DNA of 64,000 nucleotides from Guptibacillus hwajinpoensis (GTDB taxonomy: Bacteria > Bacillota > Bacilli > Bacillales > Guptibacillaceae), in assembly GCF_020524165.1 (NCBI RefSeq), contig NZ_JAIVKU010000004.1, positions 310,001 to 374,000 of the forward strand, in the 5' to 3' direction. Each line of letters starts with the position of its first letter. Positions within the stretch are counted from its first letter, which is position 1. The translations under genes were made by a program, and so were the position numbers. The notes beneath the pieces were generated by a model, which saw only the letters and a program-made list of their open reading frames with translations, had not been told where the DNA came from and did no database searches. Shown piece after piece: positions 51,977 to 62,390 of the stretch.

Positions 51977-52867
51977 ATGGAAGATCAGGTAAAGGATTTT
52001 TTGCATTATTTAATTGTGGAACGGAGCCTGTCCAAAAATACGCTCGATGCATACAGGCGAGACCTCGCTCAATATTTAAAGCATTTAAAAGAAAATGAGA
52101 AGATATCTTCTTTTAATGACGTCAGGCGCATGCATATTGTGAACTATCTTTATGCACTTAGAGATAGTGGGAAAGCATCAACAACAGTTGCTCGAAACAT
52201 TGCCTCGATACGAGCGTTTCATCAATTTCTACTGAGAGAAAAGGCTGTTGAACAAGATCCTTCTGTACATATAGAAACACCAAAGACAGAGCGGAAATTG
52301 CCTAAAATCCTTTCAACTGTAGAAGTAGAACAATTATTGGAGGCGCCAGATTATTCGACCCCATTCGGTAAACGTGATCGTGCCATGCTAGAGGTTTTGT
52401 ATGCAACTGGTTTACGTGTTAGTGAACTGATTGATCTAAGAATGGAAGATATCCATTTATCAATGGGCTTTATTCGAACGATCGGGAAGGGAAATAAAGA
52501 ACGAATCGTTCCTTTAGGTAAAATGGCAAGAGATGCACTTACAACATATCTTGAAGAGGGTAGAAGCCAATTAATGAAGAAGAATCGAACAGATATGTTG
52601 TTTTTGAATCATCGAGGTGAAAGTTTATCAAGACAAGGTTTCTGGAAAATTCTTAAGAAACTTGCCATAAAAGCAAACATTACAAAGCCTCTTACTCCAC
52701 ATACGTTAAGGCACTCTTTTGCTACTCATTTATTAGAAAATGGTGCTGATTTGAGAGCGGTCCAAGAACTTCTTGGACATGCAGATATTTCTACAACACA
52801 GATCTATACACATGTTACAAAAGCAAGGCTGAAGGATATCTATTCCACCTATCATCCTCGCGCTTAA
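51977..52867 (+). CDS. xerD: Site-specific tyrosine recombinase XerD (RipX)
   Basis: Works with XerC (CodV) at dif to separate chromosome dimers. 296 residues, exactly the B. subtilis length. The N-terminal SAM-like domain starts [20 protein letters not shown]. The catalytic residues are the Arg in [14 protein letters not shown], the R-H pair in [19 protein letters not shown] and the nucleophile Tyr in TQIYTHV. AAAGGAG fits ATG 51977. Confidence 0.97.
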   Translation: MEDQVKDFLHYLIVERSLSKNTLDAYRRDLAQYLKHLKENEKISSFNDVRRMHIVNYLYALRDSGKASTTVARNIASIRAFHQFLLREKAVEQDPSVHIETPKTERKLPKILSTVEVEQLLEAPDYSTPFGKRDRAMLEVLYATGLRVSELIDLRMEDIHLSMGFIRTIGKGNKERIVPLGKMARDALTTYLEEGRSQLMKKNRTDMLFLNHRGESLSRQGFWKILKKLAIKANITKPLTPHTLRHSFATHLLENGADLRAVQELLGHADISTTQIYTHVTKARLKDIYSTYHPRA

Positions 52868-52883
52868 TAACGGCACTCCCCAG

Positions 52884-52919
52884 AAAAAGTCTGGTCTCTG
52901 GCCAGGTTTTTCTTTTTTC
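52884..52919 (+). terminator. Probable terminator after xerD
   Basis: AAAAAGTCTGG and CCAGGTTTTT pair with a bulged G and one G-U, then T-rich sequence. Confidence 0.6.
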
Positions 52920-53006
52920 TGCTTTCGTAAACGCATTCACATATGTGTTTTTTGTTTTTTCGAGGGAATAATAAACTTGAATGGATCATGAACGAGGAGG
53001 ATAAAT

Positions 53007-54185
53007 ATGACAAAACGTTTTAAAAGAGTGTTTTTAGTAGTAATGGATTCAGTGGGAATCGGTGAAGCTCCGGATGCTGATCAATTTGATGATGTAGGAG
53101 CAGACACTTTAGGTCATATTGCTGACCATATGAATGGACTAAAAATGCCGAATATGGAAAAGTTAGGCCTTGGTAATATCCGTGAACTTAATGGCATCTC
53201 GAAAGCTAATCAGCCTATGGCACACTATACGAAAATGATGGAAGCTTCTAACGGAAAAGATACGATGACTGGTCATTGGGAAATTATGGGGCTCCATATT
53301 GAGCAACCGTTTCGAACGTTCCCGGAAGGTTTTCCTGATAAGCTCATTTCCGAACTTGAAAATAGAACTGGAAGAAAGATTATTGGAAATAAACCTGCTT
53401 CCGGTACTGAAATTCTAGTCGAGCTTGGTGAAGAACACGTTAAAACAGGCGCACTTATTGTATATACTTCAGCAGATTCTGTTTTGCAAATTGCTGCACA
53501 CGAAGATGTCGTACCACTTGATGAACTGTATCACATTTGTGAGATTGCAAGAGAAATGACGAAAGCGGAAGAATATATGGTAGGGAGAGTCATTGCAAGG
53601 CCGTTCATCGGTGAAGCGGGCAATTTTAAACGAACATCCAATCGTCACGACTATGCACTAAAACCTTTTGGGCATACAGTAATGAATGAACTAAAGGATA
53701 ATGGGAAAGATGTCATTGCGATTGGGAAAATTTCTGATATTTATGATGAAGAAGGTGTTACGAAGTCGCTTCGTACAAAGTCTAATATGGACGGTATGGA
53801 TAAGCTTATTGAAACACAACAAATGCAATTTGAAGGAATCAGTTTCCTTAACCTTGTTGACTTTGATGCACTATTTGGCCACAGAAGAGATCCGCAGGGT
53901 TATGGCGAAGCTTTAGAAGAGTATGATGAGAGACTATCGGAAGTTCTTGAACGGATGGAAGAAGATGATTTGCTTCTGATTACGGCAGATCATGGAAATG
54001 ACCCTATCCACCATGGAACAGACCATACGCGTGAATATGTCCCGTTACTTGCCTATCATAAAGGGATTAAAGAAGCAGTAGACCTTGGTATCCGTCAAAC
54101 GTTCGCTGATGTGGGAGCAACTATCGCGGAAAATTTTGAGGTAACGTTACCAGAAAACGGGACTAGCTTTCTTGAGAAGCTTTGA
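53007..54185 (+). CDS. deoB: Phosphopentomutase DeoB
   Basis: Interconverts (deoxy)ribose-1- and 5-phosphate. 392 residues of the alkaline-phosphatase fold: [20 protein letters not shown] with the metal Asp, [11 protein letters not shown] with the catalytic Thr, and TADHGNDP and [10 protein letters not shown] with the other metal ligands. It heads deoB-punA-pdp for nucleoside breakdown; in B. subtilis it is called drm. GAGGAGG precedes the ATG. Confidence 0.97.
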   Translation: MTKRFKRVFLVVMDSVGIGEAPDADQFDDVGADTLGHIADHMNGLKMPNMEKLGLGNIRELNGISKANQPMAHYTKMMEASNGKDTMTGHWEIMGLHIEQPFRTFPEGFPDKLISELENRTGRKIIGNKPASGTEILVELGEEHVKTGALIVYTSADSVLQIAAHEDVVPLDELYHICEIAREMTKAEEYMVGRVIARPFIGEAGNFKRTSNRHDYALKPFGHTVMNELKDNGKDVIAIGKISDIYDEEGVTKSLRTKSNMDGMDKLIETQQMQFEGISFLNLVDFDALFGHRRDPQGYGEALEEYDERLSEVLERMEEDDLLLITADHGNDPIHHGTDHTREYVPLLAYHKGIKEAVDLGIRQTFADVGATIAENFEVTLPENGTSFLEKL

Positions 54186-54206
54186 GAATTAAGAGGAGGA
54201 ACGGAA

Positions 54207-55031
54207 ATGACGATTAAACAAGAAATTCAAGATGCATCATCCTATATACAAGATCAAGTAGGGGAATTTCGTCCAGAAATCGGTCTTATATTAGGCTCTG
54301 GATTAGGTGTTCTTGCTGAAGAAATTGAAAATCCTGTACAAATTCCATATAGCGATATTCCGAATTTCCCCGTGTCAACAGTAGAAGGGCATGCTGGACA
54401 ATTTGTATTTGGAACATTAAATGGTAAAACAGTGGCAGCCATGCAAGGGCGCTTTCATTTCTATGAAGGGTACTCAATGGACAAAGTAACATTCCCAGTT
54501 CGTGTGATGAAAGAACTTGGCATTCATAATGTGATTGTAACGAATGCAGCAGGTGGAATAAATGAAGATTTCCAACCTGGTGATCTAATGGTTATTGCTG
54601 ATCATATTAACAACTTCGGCACAAATCCCTTAATTGGACCGAATAGCAATGAGTTTGGTCCTCGTTTTCCAGATATGTCTACAGCATACTCTCTAGATCT
54701 CCAACATTTAGCACAGGATACTGCGAAAGAGCTTGGAATGAAGCTTCAATCTGGCGTTTATGTCGGAAATACCGGACCAACTTATGAGACGCCAGCAGAA
54801 GTTCGTATGCTACGCACATTAGGTGGGGATGCAGTGGGAATGTCAACTGTACCAGAAGTGATTATTGCAAGACATGCCGGCATGGATGTACTCGGAATTT
54901 CTTGTATTTCAAATATGGCTGCTGGAATCCTCGATCAGCCACTTCACCATGATGAAGTGATTGAAACAACGGAGAAGGTGAAGGCTAACTTCTTGCTTTT
55001 AGTGAAAACAATTGTAAGCAAAATGGGTTAA
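54207..55031 (+). CDS. punA: Purine nucleoside phosphorylase I (trimeric type)
   Basis: Phosphorolysis of guanosine and inosine to base and ribose-1-phosphate. 274 residues. LILGSGLGVLAEEI binds phosphate, MQGRFHFYEGY, VTNAAGGI and the base-pocket VGMSTVPEVIIARH are conserved in PNP-I. The product feeds DeoB. It is 21 bp after deoB. AGAGGAGGA precedes the ATG. Confidence 0.96.
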   Translation: MTIKQEIQDASSYIQDQVGEFRPEIGLILGSGLGVLAEEIENPVQIPYSDIPNFPVSTVEGHAGQFVFGTLNGKTVAAMQGRFHFYEGYSMDKVTFPVRVMKELGIHNVIVTNAAGGINEDFQPGDLMVIADHINNFGTNPLIGPNSNEFGPRFPDMSTAYSLDLQHLAQDTAKELGMKLQSGVYVGNTGPTYETPAEVRMLRTLGGDAVGMSTVPEVIIARHAGMDVLGISCISNMAAGILDQPLHHDEVIETTEKVKANFLLLVKTIVSKMG

Positions 55032-55052
55032 GTTAGAAGGGAGAGCGATTCA

Positions 55053-56354
55053 ATGAGAATGGTAGACGTCATTCAGAAAAAACGAAATGGTAAAGAATTA
55101 ACGAAAGAAGAAATCAATTTCTTTATTGATGGGTATACAAAAGGCGACATTCCTGATTACCAGGCATCCGCTTTAATGATGGCGATTTATTTCAACGGAA
55201 TGAAGTCAAATGAAACAGCGATGCTTACTCAAGCTATGGTGGAGTCGGGTGAAACAATTGATTTGTCTGCTATTGAAGGTCATAAAGTGGACAAGCACTC
55301 AACAGGCGGCGTAGGTGATAAAACAACGTTTATTGTTGGTCCACTGGTAGCTTCTGTTGGTGTACCGGTAGCTAAAATGTCAGGAAGAGGTTTGGGTCAC
55401 ACGGGCGGCACATTAGACAAACTTGAATCCATTGAAGGCTTCCATATTGAAATGACGAAGGAAGAGTTTGTTAATAACGTGAATACACATAAATTATCTG
55501 TAGCAGGACAAACAGGCAACCTGGCTCCTGCAGACAAGAAACTGTATGCCCTCCGCGATGTTACAGCTACTGTTGATTCGATTCCTCTGATTGCAGGATC
55601 AATAATGAGTAAAAAACTTGCTTCAGGAGCAGATGGAATCGTTCTAGATGTGAAAACTGGCTCTGGCGCATTTATGAAGAAACTTGAAGATTCAGAAGCA
55701 CTTGCTAGGGAAATGGTTAACATCGGAAAGAATCTGGGACGAAACACCGTTGCGGTAATTAGTGACATGAGCCAGCCGCTTGGTTTTGAAGTAGGAAATG
55801 CGAATGAAGTACGTGAAGCTTGTCAGGTGCTTCAGGGTGAGAATATAGAGGATCTACGTCTTCTATCGCTCGAACTCGCTTCTCATATGACAGTGATTGC
55901 TGGTGCATTTGATGATTTTGATACTGCTTATAGAACCCTAGAAGAAAATCTGCAAAATGGAAAAGCATTTGAATCATTTAGAACGCTCGTTCAAGCTCAA
56001 GGTGGCGATGTAAGCGTCATTGACGATCTTTCAAAATTACCGAAAGCTAAGCATGAAATCGAAGTAACTGCACAACAAGATGGATACGTAACGGAAATAG
56101 ACGCTGAGTCCGTTGGCGTCGCGGCTATGTATCTAGGGGCAGGAAGAGCAACTAAGGACGACCTCATTAACCATGGTGTAGGAATTACGCTTAAGAAAAA
56201 AGTTGGTGACAAAGTAGAGAAAGGCGAAGCATTAGTTGTTCTTCACAGCGATAAAGAAGATGCCGAAGACTCTATCAATAAAATTAATGAAGCGTACACG
56301 CTTTCTAAAGAAGCTACTGAAAAGCCTCAACTCATCTATAAAGTGATTAACTAA
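55053..56354 (+). CDS. pdp: Pyrimidine-nucleoside phosphorylase
   Basis: 433 residues. [12 protein letters not shown] is the phosphate loop, and [18 protein letters not shown] is the thymidine/pyrimidine phosphorylase signature. DAMM-type helix [15 protein letters not shown] lies near the N-terminus. Acts on uridine and thymidine. In B. subtilis the pdp gene is elsewhere (dra-nupC-pdp); here it joins deoB-punA, as in many other Bacillaceae. AGAAGGGAGAG precedes the ATG. Confidence 0.95.
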   Translation: MRMVDVIQKKRNGKELTKEEINFFIDGYTKGDIPDYQASALMMAIYFNGMKSNETAMLTQAMVESGETIDLSAIEGHKVDKHSTGGVGDKTTFIVGPLVASVGVPVAKMSGRGLGHTGGTLDKLESIEGFHIEMTKEEFVNNVNTHKLSVAGQTGNLAPADKKLYALRDVTATVDSIPLIAGSIMSKKLASGADGIVLDVKTGSGAFMKKLEDSEALAREMVNIGKNLGRNTVAVISDMSQPLGFEVGNANEVREACQVLQGENIEDLRLLSLELASHMTVIAGAFDDFDTAYRTLEENLQNGKAFESFRTLVQAQGGDVSVIDDLSKLPKAKHEIEVTAQQDGYVTEIDAESVGVAAMYLGAGRATKDDLINHGVGITLKKKVGDKVEKGEALVVLHSDKEDAEDSINKINEAYTLSKEATEKPQLIYKVIN

Positions 56355-56369
56355 GTGATGGAATATGTG

Positions 56370-56400
56370 AGAAGTCTCTACTAAGAGGCTTCTTTTTTTT
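56370..56400 (+). terminator. Terminator of deoB-punA-pdp
   Basis: AGAAGTCTCT (56370-56379) pairs with AGAGGCTTCT (56384-56393), one G-U pair, then T8. Confidence 0.88.
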
Positions 56401-56450
56401 CGTCAATTGTACCGGGGGAGGTGTATTTCCAATTGAAGGTTTGAGAATTC

Positions 56451-56480
56451 GTATATTTTTCCAACATGTTGGAAATCCTT
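56451..56480 (+). promoter_or_regulatory. Sigma-F promoter of dacF, with a palindrome in the spacer
   Basis: GTATA (56451-56455), 15 bp, GGAAATCCTT (56471-56480) fits the sigma-F form GYATA-N15-GGNNANAHTR. The palindrome CCAACATGTTGG (56461-56472) fills the spacer and enters the -10. Confidence 0.6.
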
Positions 56481-56507
56481 GTAATATTAAGAATGGAGGG
56501 ATCACCA

Positions 56508-57686
56508 ATGAAAGTTGTTGCAACAGCGCTCGCCTTCTTGCTGGGAGGAACCCTACTTGTTCCTTCTTTTACTCATGCAGAAGAAACGAAATTAAAAATC
56601 GCAGAAAATGCTTCTTCAGCTATATTAATTGAGCGTGATACAGGTGAAGTATTGTTTGAAAAAGATAGTGACAAAAAGCTTCCTCCTGCAAGTATGACAA
56701 AAATTATGACGATGATCTTAATTATGGAAGCCATTGAAAGTGGAAAAATTAGCCTTGATCAGAAAGTAAGAGCAAGTGAATATGCTGCATCAATGGGTGG
56801 TTCTCAGATTTTTCTCGAAGCAGGAGAGGAAATGACAGTGAATGACATGTTAAAAGGCATAGCAATCGCTTCTGGTAATGATGCATCTGTTGCTATGGCC
56901 GAAGCTATTGCTGGTTCAGAAGAAGAGTTTGTTCAGTTGATGAATGAAAAAGCAAAATCAATGGGGCTTAAAAACACGCATTTTGTAAATCCTACAGGAT
57001 TACCAGCTGCCGATCATTATTCTACTGCTAATGATATGGCCCTGATGGCAAAAGAGCTTCTTAAATATGATCTTATAACCAAGTACACAGGCCTATATGA
57101 AGATTATTTAAGGCAGGATACAGATAAAAAATTCTGGCTTGTTAACACGAATAAACTTGTTAAATTTTATCCCGGTGTGGATGGTTTGAAGACAGGGTTT
57201 ACAAGTGAAGCGAAATACTGTCTTACTGCAACCGCCAAACGGGATGACATGCGAGTCGTTGCTGTTGTAATGGGTGCACCTTCTCCAAAAGTACGAAATA
57301 GTGAAATTACAAAACTGTTTGATTATGCATTTTCTCAATATAAAACGCAAAAATTATTTGATCGAAACAATGTTGTGAAAGAAGTGAAAGTTAATAAAGG
57401 AAATCAGCCTTCCATGTCTGTTGTCACATCTGAGCGCGTGTCTGTACTCTTGAGAAAAGGTCAAGAAAACGGTGATATCACAACCAGTATCAAAATGAAG
57501 GAAAATATTGAAACACCCGTAAATAAGGGTGATCAGGTTGGTGAACTTTCCGTGAAAATTGATGGTCGTGTGACAGCAACATCACCTGTTATATCCGCTG
57601 AAGATATTAACAAAGCTTCTTGGTGGCAACTAATGAAAAGGACAGCAGCGCAGTTCGCCAAAGCACCTACCGGGAGTGTCAAGTGA
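56508..57686 (+). CDS. dacF: Sporulation D-alanyl-D-alanine carboxypeptidase DacF
   Basis: 392 residues. A signal peptide (ATALAFLLGGTLLVPSFTHA) precedes a penicillin-binding domain with SMTK (acyl Ser), SGN and KTG (in GLKTGFTSEA), then a C-terminal beta domain and an amphipathic tail. DacF trims spore cortex cross-links from the forespore side. It sits before spoIIAA, as in B. subtilis. GGAGGGAT selects ATG 56508; the earlier in-frame ATG at 56466 overlaps the promoter. Confidence 0.96.
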   Translation: MKVVATALAFLLGGTLLVPSFTHAEETKLKIAENASSAILIERDTGEVLFEKDSDKKLPPASMTKIMTMILIMEAIESGKISLDQKVRASEYAASMGGSQIFLEAGEEMTVNDMLKGIAIASGNDASVAMAEAIAGSEEEFVQLMNEKAKSMGLKNTHFVNPTGLPAADHYSTANDMALMAKELLKYDLITKYTGLYEDYLRQDTDKKFWLVNTNKLVKFYPGVDGLKTGFTSEAKYCLTATAKRDDMRVVAVVMGAPSPKVRNSEITKLFDYAFSQYKTQKLFDRNNVVKEVKVNKGNQPSMSVVTSERVSVLLRKGQENGDITTSIKMKENIETPVNKGDQVGELSVKIDGRVTATSPVISAEDINKASWWQLMKRTAAQFAKAPTGSVK

Positions 57687-57725
57687 TCGCCTCTTTCATC
57701 GAATCAACACTAGTTTTGTCACGAA

Positions 57726-57755
57726 GAAGGAATTAACCCTGTAAAGAGAGAAAAA
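57726..57755 (+). promoter_or_regulatory. Sigma-H promoter of the spoIIA operon
   Basis: GAAGGAATT (57726-57734) fits RNAGGAWWW in full; after 12 bp AGAGAAAAA (57747-57755) fits RNNGAATWW with one mismatch. It lies 31 bp before the spoIIAA start, where B. subtilis has its sigma-H promoter. Confidence 0.7.
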
Positions 57756-57786
57756 ACTCACAAGCAAACATGAGGAGGAATGTTAC

Positions 57787-58137
57787 GTGAGTCTTTCGAT
57801 CAATCTTGAAGTGAGACATCCCGTTCTTTTGATTCGACTTGATGGAGAGTTGGATCATCATACTTCAGAAGAACTAAGAGACAGGGTAGATACAATCATT
57901 GAAGAACGAAAAATTGAGCATATTGTTCTGAGTCTTGAAGGACTATCTTTCATGGATAGTTCAGGTCTTGGTGTCATTCTTGGCCGGTACAATAAGGTGA
58001 AAAGCTTTGGTGGAGAAATGGTTGTCTGTTCGATTTCGCCTCCTGTAAAACGTTTGTTTGAAATGTCTGGACTCTTTAAAATCGTGAGGCTAGAGGCTGA
58101 TGAACAGCATGCCCTCGCAACTTTGGGGGTGGCGTAA
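57787..58137 (+). CDS. spoIIAA: Anti-sigma-F factor antagonist SpoIIAA
   Basis: 116-residue STAS protein. [19 protein letters not shown] contains the Ser that SpoIIAB phosphorylates and SpoIIE dephosphorylates. The unphosphorylated form frees sigma-F in the forespore. GTG start at 57787 with GAGGAGGAA. The TAATG overlap with spoIIAB gives coupled translation. Confidence 0.97.
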   Translation: MSLSINLEVRHPVLLIRLDGELDHHTSEELRDRVDTIIEERKIEHIVLSLEGLSFMDSSGLGVILGRYNKVKSFGGEMVVCSISPPVKRLFEMSGLFKIVRLEADEQHALATLGVA

Positions 58138-58577
58138 TGAGAAATCGAATGGAACTAGAATTTTCTGCGCTTAGTCAAAATGAATCTTTTGCACGGGTAA
58201 CCGTTGCGGCTTTTATTGCTCAGCTTGATCCGACTGTCGATGAATTAACCGAAATTAAAACCGTTGTTTCAGAGGCTGTGACTAATGCGATTATCCATGG
58301 GTATGAGCAAAACGGCGAAGAAAAGGTGTATATATCCGTCGAGTTAAATGATGATACAGTAAATCTTACTATTCGTGATAACGGTGTCGGGATTCTTGAC
58401 CTCGAGGAAGCAAGGCAACCGTTATATACGTCAAAGCCTGAATTGGAACGTTCCGGTATGGGTTTCACGATTATGGAAAATTTCATGGATGAAGTTAAAG
58501 TAGAGTCTGCAAGTGGACAGGGGACAACCATTCACTTAATGAAATACCTATCAAAAAATAAAGCGCTATGTAATTAA
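58137..58577 (+). CDS. spoIIAB: Anti-sigma-F factor and serine kinase SpoIIAB
   Basis: 146 residues with a GHKL ATP site: [13 protein letters not shown] (N box), IRDNGVGI (G1), and [17 protein letters not shown] (G2). It binds sigma-F and phosphorylates SpoIIAA. It overlaps spoIIAA by one base, and sigF follows 12 bp after its stop. Confidence 0.97.
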   Translation: MRNRMELEFSALSQNESFARVTVAAFIAQLDPTVDELTEIKTVVSEAVTNAIIHGYEQNGEEKVYISVELNDDTVNLTIRDNGVGILDLEEARQPLYTSKPELERSGMGFTIMENFMDEVKVESASGQGTTIHLMKYLSKNKALCN

Positions 58578-58589
58578 GGGGACCTGCAT

Positions 58590-59345
58590 ATGGACGTGGA
58601 GGTTAGAAAAGGGAAACAGTCGCAACTTAAGCCTGATGAAGTAAAGGAATTGATTAAACAAAGCCAGGATGGAGACCAGGAAGCGAGAGACCTGATTGTT
58701 CAAAAGAACATGCGTCTTGTCTGGTCAGTTGTGCAACGATTTCTCAATCGAGGGTATGAAGCGGATGATCTCTTTCAGATTGGGTGTATAGGTCTGCTAA
58801 AATCCGTTGATAAATTTGATTTAAGTTACGATGTGAAATTCTCCACCTATGCAGTTCCAATGATTATTGGAGAAATCCAGCGTTTTATTCGAGATGACGG
58901 GACCGTGAAAGTAAGCCGTTCCCTTAAAGAAACGGGCAACAAAGTAAGAAAGGCAAAGGATGAGTTATCTAAAACGCTTGGAAGAACGCCAACAGTCAAT
59001 GAAATTGCAGAAAAAATCGAGGTTACACCTGAAGAGGTGGTTCTCGCCCAAGAAGCTGTTCGAGCTCCTTCTTCCATTCATGAAACCGTTTATGAAAACG
59101 ATGGGGATCCGATTACCCTTTTAGATCAAATTGCAGACAACACGGATAACGCCTGGTTTGATAAATTAGCCCTAAAGGAAGCGCTTCAGTATCTCGATAC
59201 GAGAGAAAGGTTAATTGTTTATTTAAGGTATTATAAAGATCAAACTCAGTCGGAAGTGGCAGAGCGTCTCGGTATTTCTCAAGTTCAAGTGTCGAGATTA
59301 GAAAAGAAGATTCTAAAACAAATAAAAGAACAGATGAGCAAATAG
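58590..59345 (+). CDS. sigF: RNA polymerase sigma-F factor
   Basis: 251 residues. Region 2 NMRLVWSVVQRFLNRGYEAD and DLFQIGCIGLLKSVDKFDLS, region 3 and region 4 (RERLIVYLRYYKDQTQSEVA, LGISQVQVSRLEKKIL) match forespore sigma-F. It drives dacF, spoIIR and others. AAGGGGACC precedes the ATG. The terminator starts in its last codons. Confidence 0.98.
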   Translation: MDVEVRKGKQSQLKPDEVKELIKQSQDGDQEARDLIVQKNMRLVWSVVQRFLNRGYEADDLFQIGCIGLLKSVDKFDLSYDVKFSTYAVPMIIGEIQRFIRDDGTVKVSRSLKETGNKVRKAKDELSKTLGRTPTVNEIAEKIEVTPEEVVLAQEAVRAPSSIHETVYENDGDPITLLDQIADNTDNAWFDKLALKEALQYLDTRERLIVYLRYYKDQTQSEVAERLGISQVQVSRLEKKILKQIKEQMSK

Positions 59346-59363
59346 CTCATCTGTTCTTTTATT
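59324..59363 (+). terminator. Terminator of the spoIIA operon, overlapping the sigF end
   Basis: A perfect 16-bp stem (59324-59339 with 59345-59360) with a T-rich run; its left arm codes the last sigF residues and the TAG lies in the loop region. A weaker hairpin (GGGTGAG at 59372, CTCACCC at 59390) follows. Confidence 0.9.
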
Positions 59364-59437
59364 TTGGTTTCGGGTGAGGCAAAATAATGCTCACCCTTGA
59401 TTCGGTTTAGGGAATTAATGGTACTTGAGTAGCGTGA

Positions 59438-59467
59438 GAATGAGAGTGATTTGGTAGAAACATACTA
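59438..59467 (+). promoter_or_regulatory. Sigma-G promoter of the spoVA operon
   Basis: GAATGA (59438-59443), 17 bp, CATACTA (59461-59467) matches the sigma-G form GNATR near -35 and CATNNTA at -10. It is 38 bp before spoVAA. Confidence 0.7.
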
Positions 59468-59504
59468 TAACCAACATGCCCCTTGCATAAGGAGGTGAAG
59501 GATC

Positions 59505-60122
59505 ATGGAAAGTGAGATGATTTATCTTAGACTTAGGCAGAAAAAGAAAGTTCCTCCAAACCAAGAACTTTTAATAAGAGATATCGCACAGTTGATTGGT
59601 GAAGATGCCTATTGTGCCAAAGTAGAAGAGATCCCCATTTACCAGGTGACAAAAGAAGATAAAAACTTAGTTGTGATCGATGTGATGAAAGTGATTACAG
59701 CAATACACTGTGTCATGACAAACATAGAAGTACAAGTTGTTGGTCCTACACAAACAATTGTAGAAGTTCAATATCCAAAAAAGAAATTGGCACCTGTTTA
59801 TTTTGTGTTTATTTGGTTTTTATTATTTATTGGCGCTGCTCTTGCCATCATGAATTTCCATGAAGATGTCAGCATGAGAGAAGTTCACCAGCAAATTTAT
59901 AAAATTGTGACTGGAATCGATAATCCAAAACCATTGCTTTTGCAAGTCCCGTATTCTTTTGGTCTCGGAATCGGTATGGTTCTTTTCTTTAACCACCTTT
60001 TTAAGAAGCGATTTAACGAAGAGCCCAGCCCGTTAGAAGTAGAAATGTTCAATTACCAACAGGATCTCGATCAATATGTCATTGTGCATGAAAATGATGA
60101 GAATGGTCATAAAAAACCATGA
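59505..60122 (+). CDS. spoVAA: Stage V sporulation protein AA
   Basis: 205 residues: a soluble N-terminal domain (RDIAQLIGEDAYCAKVEEIP) and two helices (PVYFVFIWFLLFIGAALAIM, VPYSFGLGIGMVLFFNHLF). First gene of the operon whose products form the channel for dipicolinic acid uptake into and release from spores. AAGGAGGTGAA precedes the ATG. ATGA overlap with spoVAB. Confidence 0.95.
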   Translation: MESEMIYLRLRQKKKVPPNQELLIRDIAQLIGEDAYCAKVEEIPIYQVTKEDKNLVVIDVMKVITAIHCVMTNIEVQVVGPTQTIVEVQYPKKKLAPVYFVFIWFLLFIGAALAIMNFHEDVSMREVHQQIYKIVTGIDNPKPLLLQVPYSFGLGIGMVLFFNHLFKKRFNEEPSPLEVEMFNYQQDLDQYVIVHENDENGHKKP

Positions 60123-60550
60123 ATGCCCAGTTTTTACTCGTAATGCTCATAGGCTTCGCCGAAGGGATTGCGGTTGGAGCAGGTTTTGTTGCTTTTCTTT
60201 CGGTACTTGGTATTATTCCACGCCTAACACAGTTATCAAAAACGTGGCATCTTATTCGTTTTTATGAATGGGGCATTATTATAGGAGCTGTTGTCGCAAG
60301 CTGGCTATCCTTACGAAATCCAACTTTAAACCTTCCTAAGTTTGTTGTAGTACCGATTGGTCTAGGGGCAGGAGTTTTTATAGGTATGTTGGCAGCTGCT
60401 TTAACGGAAGTGTTAAATGTACTCCCTATATTAACGAAACGAATTGGATTTATCGATAAAATTCTGTTTCTACTAATGGCTATTGTTCTAGGGAAAGTTT
60501 TTGGCTCGTTGTTTCATTGGACAATTTTTGTGAATGGAGGTGTAAAGTAA
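60119..60550 (+). CDS. spoVAB: Stage V sporulation protein AB
   Basis: 143 residues and four or five helices, starting MNAQFLLVMLIGFAEGIAVG and with GLGAGVFIGMLAAALTEVLN. An inner-membrane spore protein of the SpoVA complex. Its start overlaps spoVAA (ATGA) and its stop overlaps spoVAC (TAATG). Confidence 0.95.
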   Translation: MNAQFLLVMLIGFAEGIAVGAGFVAFLSVLGIIPRLTQLSKTWHLIRFYEWGIIIGAVVASWLSLRNPTLNLPKFVVVPIGLGAGVFIGMLAAALTEVLNVLPILTKRIGFIDKILFLLMAIVLGKVFGSLFHWTIFVNGGVK

Positions 60551-61008
60551 TGGCGAATTCATTGAATGATCAGAAACAATATACAAAAAATATCAAATCA
60601 TATCAGCCAAAACCCCCGTATGTATTTAATGCTGTGAAGGCATTTATTGTTGGAGGATTCATTTGTATGTTTGGTCAGGGAGTACAGAATTTCTATATAA
60701 ACGTCTTTGATTTTTCAAAAGAAAGTGCAGGAAACCCTACGGTTGCTACCCTGATCCTTATCGCTGCTCTTTTAACTGCTTTCGGGTGGTACGACAAAAT
60801 TGGTCAGTTTTCAGGCGCAGGGTCCGCAGTGCCGGTTACAGGCTTTGCTAATTCAATTACTAGTGCAGCTCTTGAGCATAAAAGCGAGGGTATCGTACTA
60901 GGTATTGCAACCAATATGTTTAAACTTGCCGGTTCGGTCATTGTGTTTGGTACTGTAGCTGCATATATCGTGGGCATGGTAAGGATGCTTTTTAAAGCGT
61001 TGATATAA
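60550..61008 (+). CDS. spoVAC: Stage V sporulation protein AC
   Basis: 152 residues. FNAVKAFIVGGFICMFGQGV, FGWYDKIGQFSGAGSAVPVT and GFANSITSAALEHKSEG are the SpoVAC/SpoVAE family signature. SpoVAC acts as a stretch-activated channel for dipicolinate release. GGAGGTG fits ATG 60550. Confidence 0.96.
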   Translation: MANSLNDQKQYTKNIKSYQPKPPYVFNAVKAFIVGGFICMFGQGVQNFYINVFDFSKESAGNPTVATLILIAALLTAFGWYDKIGQFSGAGSAVPVTGFANSITSAALEHKSEGIVLGIATNMFKLAGSVIVFGTVAAYIVGMVRMLFKALI

Positions 61009-61021
61009 GGAGAGGATCATT

Positions 61022-62035
61022 ATGAAGACAGGAAAACAAACATGGGAATTCTCCTCAGTTTTTTTGCAGTCGGTAGGAACGGCGGTTGGTCCTAAAGAAG
61101 CGGAGGGCCCGTTTGGTGATTCGTTTGATGTTACCTATAGCAACCTTCATTGTGACCAGGATAATTGGGAACTGGCGGAAAGAAAGCTACTTGAAGATGC
61201 GGTTACAAGCTGTTTATCCAAAAAGGAATTAAATCAGGATGATGTTGACGTTTTTGTTGCAGGAGATTTATTAAATCAAATCGTTAGCGCCACTTATACA
61301 GCAAGAACGAATCATATTCCTTTCCTTGGGGTTTTTGGAGCTTGTTCCACTTCAATGGAATCTCTAGCGATCGCCTCTTCACTTGTTGAAGGTGGTTTTG
61401 CAAAGAAAGCCATTGCGGGGGTGAGTAGTCATAACGCAACAGCTGAAAGACAGTTTCGATATCCTACAGAATACGGTGGTCAAAAGCCAGGAACGGCGAC
61501 TTCTACAGTAACAGGTGCAGGTGCAGCGTTGATTAGTCAAGATCGATCTGACATTCGAATTTCTGCAGCAACAATTGGTCGAGTGGTCGATTGGGGGATT
61601 AAAGATCCATTTGATATGGGAAGTGCGATGGCCCCAGCTGCGGCGGATACGTTAGCGACTCATTTTAAAGATTTGAATATTGAACCCTCAGAGTATGATC
61701 TTATCGTAACAGGTGATTTATCAGCTGTAGGAGCACCGATTGTACGAGATTTATTACTTGAGAAAGGGTTAGATATTACGAACAATCATAACGACTGCGG
61801 CCTGATGATTTACCGGCCAGATCAAAAAGAAGTATTTGCTGGTGGTAGTGGGTGTGCATGTTCCGCTGTAGTGACTTATGGCCATCTAATTGATCTCTTG
61901 AAAAAGGGGAATTACCAAAAAATCCTCGTTACAGCAACAGGATGTTTGCATAGTCCTGTTATGATACAGCAAAAAGAAAGTATGCCTTCTATAGCTCACG
62001 CTGTTGTATTTGAGCGAGTTGGAGGTGAAGGATAG
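61022..62035 (+). CDS. spoVAD: Stage V sporulation protein AD
   Basis: 337 residues with a thiolase-like fold; [18 protein letters not shown] sits where thiolases have the active Cys, but the protein binds dipicolinic acid and is not an enzyme. [20 protein letters not shown] and [17 protein letters not shown] are conserved. AAGGAGAGG precedes the ATG. TAGTG overlap with spoVAE. Confidence 0.97.
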   Translation: MKTGKQTWEFSSVFLQSVGTAVGPKEAEGPFGDSFDVTYSNLHCDQDNWELAERKLLEDAVTSCLSKKELNQDDVDVFVAGDLLNQIVSATYTARTNHIPFLGVFGACSTSMESLAIASSLVEGGFAKKAIAGVSSHNATAERQFRYPTEYGGQKPGTATSTVTGAGAALISQDRSDIRISAATIGRVVDWGIKDPFDMGSAMAPAAADTLATHFKDLNIEPSEYDLIVTGDLSAVGAPIVRDLLLEKGLDITNNHNDCGLMIYRPDQKEVFAGGSGCACSAVVTYGHLIDLLKKGNYQKILVTATGCLHSPVMIQQKESMPSIAHAVVFERVGGEG

Positions 62036-62385
62036 TGGAATATTTTATCGCGTTTGCTGTAGGTGGAGGGATCTGTGTTATCGGTCAGTTATTACTTGAT
62101 ATTTTTAAACTAACACCAGCTCATGTGATGTCTTCTTTTGTTGTAACAGGAGCAATTCTCGATGGATTTGGGATTTATGACCGCCTGATTGAATTCGCAG
62201 GAGCTGGTGCAACTGTACCGATTACAAGTTTTGGTCACTCATTGCTTCATGGAGCGATGCAGCAGGGGGAAGAACATGGATTTATAGGCATTGCGATGGG
62301 GATTTTTCAATTAACATCAGCAGGTATTTCTTCAGCTATCGTTTTCGGATTCATTATAGCCATTTTATTTAAACCAAAGGGGTGA
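62035..62385 (+). CDS. spoVAEB: Stage V sporulation protein AEB (SpoVAE, SpoVAC-like)
   Basis: 116 residues and four helices. [40 protein letters not shown] and GFGHS-like [15 protein letters not shown] show it is a SpoVAC paralogue. The start is GTG at 62035 with GGAGGTGAAGG, overlapping the spoVAD stop by one base. Confidence 0.95.
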   Translation: MEYFIAFAVGGGICVIGQLLLDIFKLTPAHVMSSFVVTGAILDGFGIYDRLIEFAGAGATVPITSFGHSLLHGAMQQGEEHGFIGIAMGIFQLTSAGISSAIVFGFIIAILFKPKG

Positions 62386-62390
62386 AAATC

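Noticed and set aside
55397..55768. Minus-strand 123-residue frame within pdp
   Set aside because: Shadow of a well-conserved gene, with no site or similarity.
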